DNA of 5,957 nt, taken from the NCBI GenBank assembly GCA_028694875.1, contig JAQVKB010000076.1, positions 1 through 5,957 on the forward strand, read 5' to 3'. Below the pieces are notes generated by a model, which searched no databases, was not told the DNA's origin, and was given only the letters and a program-made list of their open reading frames with translations. A program made the translations under genes and the position numbers. Shown piece by piece: positions 5,681 through 5,957 of this stretch (position 1 is its first letter; each line of letters opens with the position of its first letter). The stretch comes from Candidatus Izemoplasmatales bacterium (GTDB lineage: Bacteria; Bacillota_I; Bacilli_A; Izemoplasmatales; Hujiaoplasmataceae).

Positions 5681-5957
5681 ATGATATTTGGTAAGCATGT
5701 CAATCGATTATATCTCCGTTATGGGATTTTCTTCCTAATCGGCATCGCCGCACTTTTTGTGGTCGATTACGCACAACTGATCATTCCGGAAATCACAGGA
5801 CGGATTATTGAAGGTTTAGAATACGGCTCGCTCACTGAGACGATTTTGAAAAGCGAAATGATGACGCTGATCTGGATCGCCGTGATCATTGTGATCGGCC
5901 GTTTTTTCTGGCGTATCTTTATCTTTGGCACCTCCCGAAGAATCGATTATGAACTTC
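5681..5957 (+). CDS. ABC exporter, N-terminal transmembrane part (3'-truncated)
   Basis: Ninety-two residues are visible before the window ends. They match the start of a type I ABC exporter half-transporter (ABC_membrane domain fused to an ATPase, usually near 580 residues), of the YheI/MdlA-like heterodimeric multidrug or lipid group. Segment 15-36 is the first membrane helix with the family-like VVDYAQLIIP. GRIIEGLEYG follows as the outer loop region, and the second helix spans about 60-83 and runs into RIFIFGTSRRIDYEL, the typical start of the first cytoplasmic loop. The start is set by AGGGGG six bases upstream. It has its own promoter and sits after two terminators, so it is not part of the sugar operon. 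The ATPase domain is outside the window, and a second half-transporter gene would be expected next. The family is clear; the cargo is unknown. Confidence 0.85.
   Translation, partial: MIFGKHVNRLYLRYGIFFLIGIAALFVVDYAQLIIPEITGRIIEGLEYGSLTETILKSEMMTLIWIAVIIVIGRFFWRIFIFGTSRRIDYEL

Noticed and set aside
2735..5698. Several long minus-strand open frames (242, 299 and 305 codons) over the repeat lipoprotein
   Set aside because: They repeat with the same period as the sense domains, which is what mirror frames of a repeated gene do. The last one also runs through the terminator and promoter region. No coding signals of their own.

Overview
The window looks like bacterial DNA from a Gram-positive-type (Firmicutes/Tenericutes-like) organism. 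Evidence: strong AGGAGG-type ribosome binding sites, two lipoproteins with LSAC/LASC lipoboxes followed by long threonine runs, a CUT1 sugar permease ending in a typical RTGVTGE tail, compact same-strand genes, and hairpin plus T-run terminators. Threonine-rich tethers of this kind recall environmental Tenericutes relatives (Acholeplasma/Izemoplasma-like), but that placement is inference. Tryptophan is read from TGG and stops are TAG/TAG/TAA, so the standard bacterial code fits and the Mycoplasma code (TGA=Trp) is not needed.

Layout, all on the + strand. (1) 1-678: the 3' part of a MalG-type ABC sugar permease, cut by the window start. (2) 691-2094: a lipoprotein glycoside hydrolase with a full Glycoamylase-like (PF10091) domain, most like family GH144 endo-beta-1,2-glucanases. 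(3) 2168-5539: an 1123-residue lipoprotein made of a signal peptide, a 19-threonine tether and eight tandem beta-rich domains of about 130-150 residues. (4) 5563-5612: two back-to-back intrinsic terminators. (5) 5623-5651: a sigma70-type promoter with a palindrome in its spacer. (6) 5681-end: the N-terminus of an ABC exporter (multidrug/lipid type), cut by the window end.

Genes 1-3 look like the distal part of one operon: gaps are 12 and 73 bases, no credible promoter lies between them, and one strong terminator follows. The simplest reading is a glycan-use locus. The cell-surface hydrolase would cut a beta-glucan (beta-1,2-glucan by family), the repeat lipoprotein may hold the polymer or a surface near the cell, and the ABC importer would take up the released oligosaccharides. 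The partner permease and solute-binding protein probably lie just upstream. The exporter is a separate transcription unit with no evident functional link.

The most interesting object is the repeat lipoprotein. Its eight domains fall into three subtypes in the order C-C-A-B-A-A-B-A. The last six are a duplicated three-domain block (391 and 389 residues), with patchwork sequence sharing that suggests gene conversion between copies. I do not recognise the domain family with certainty.
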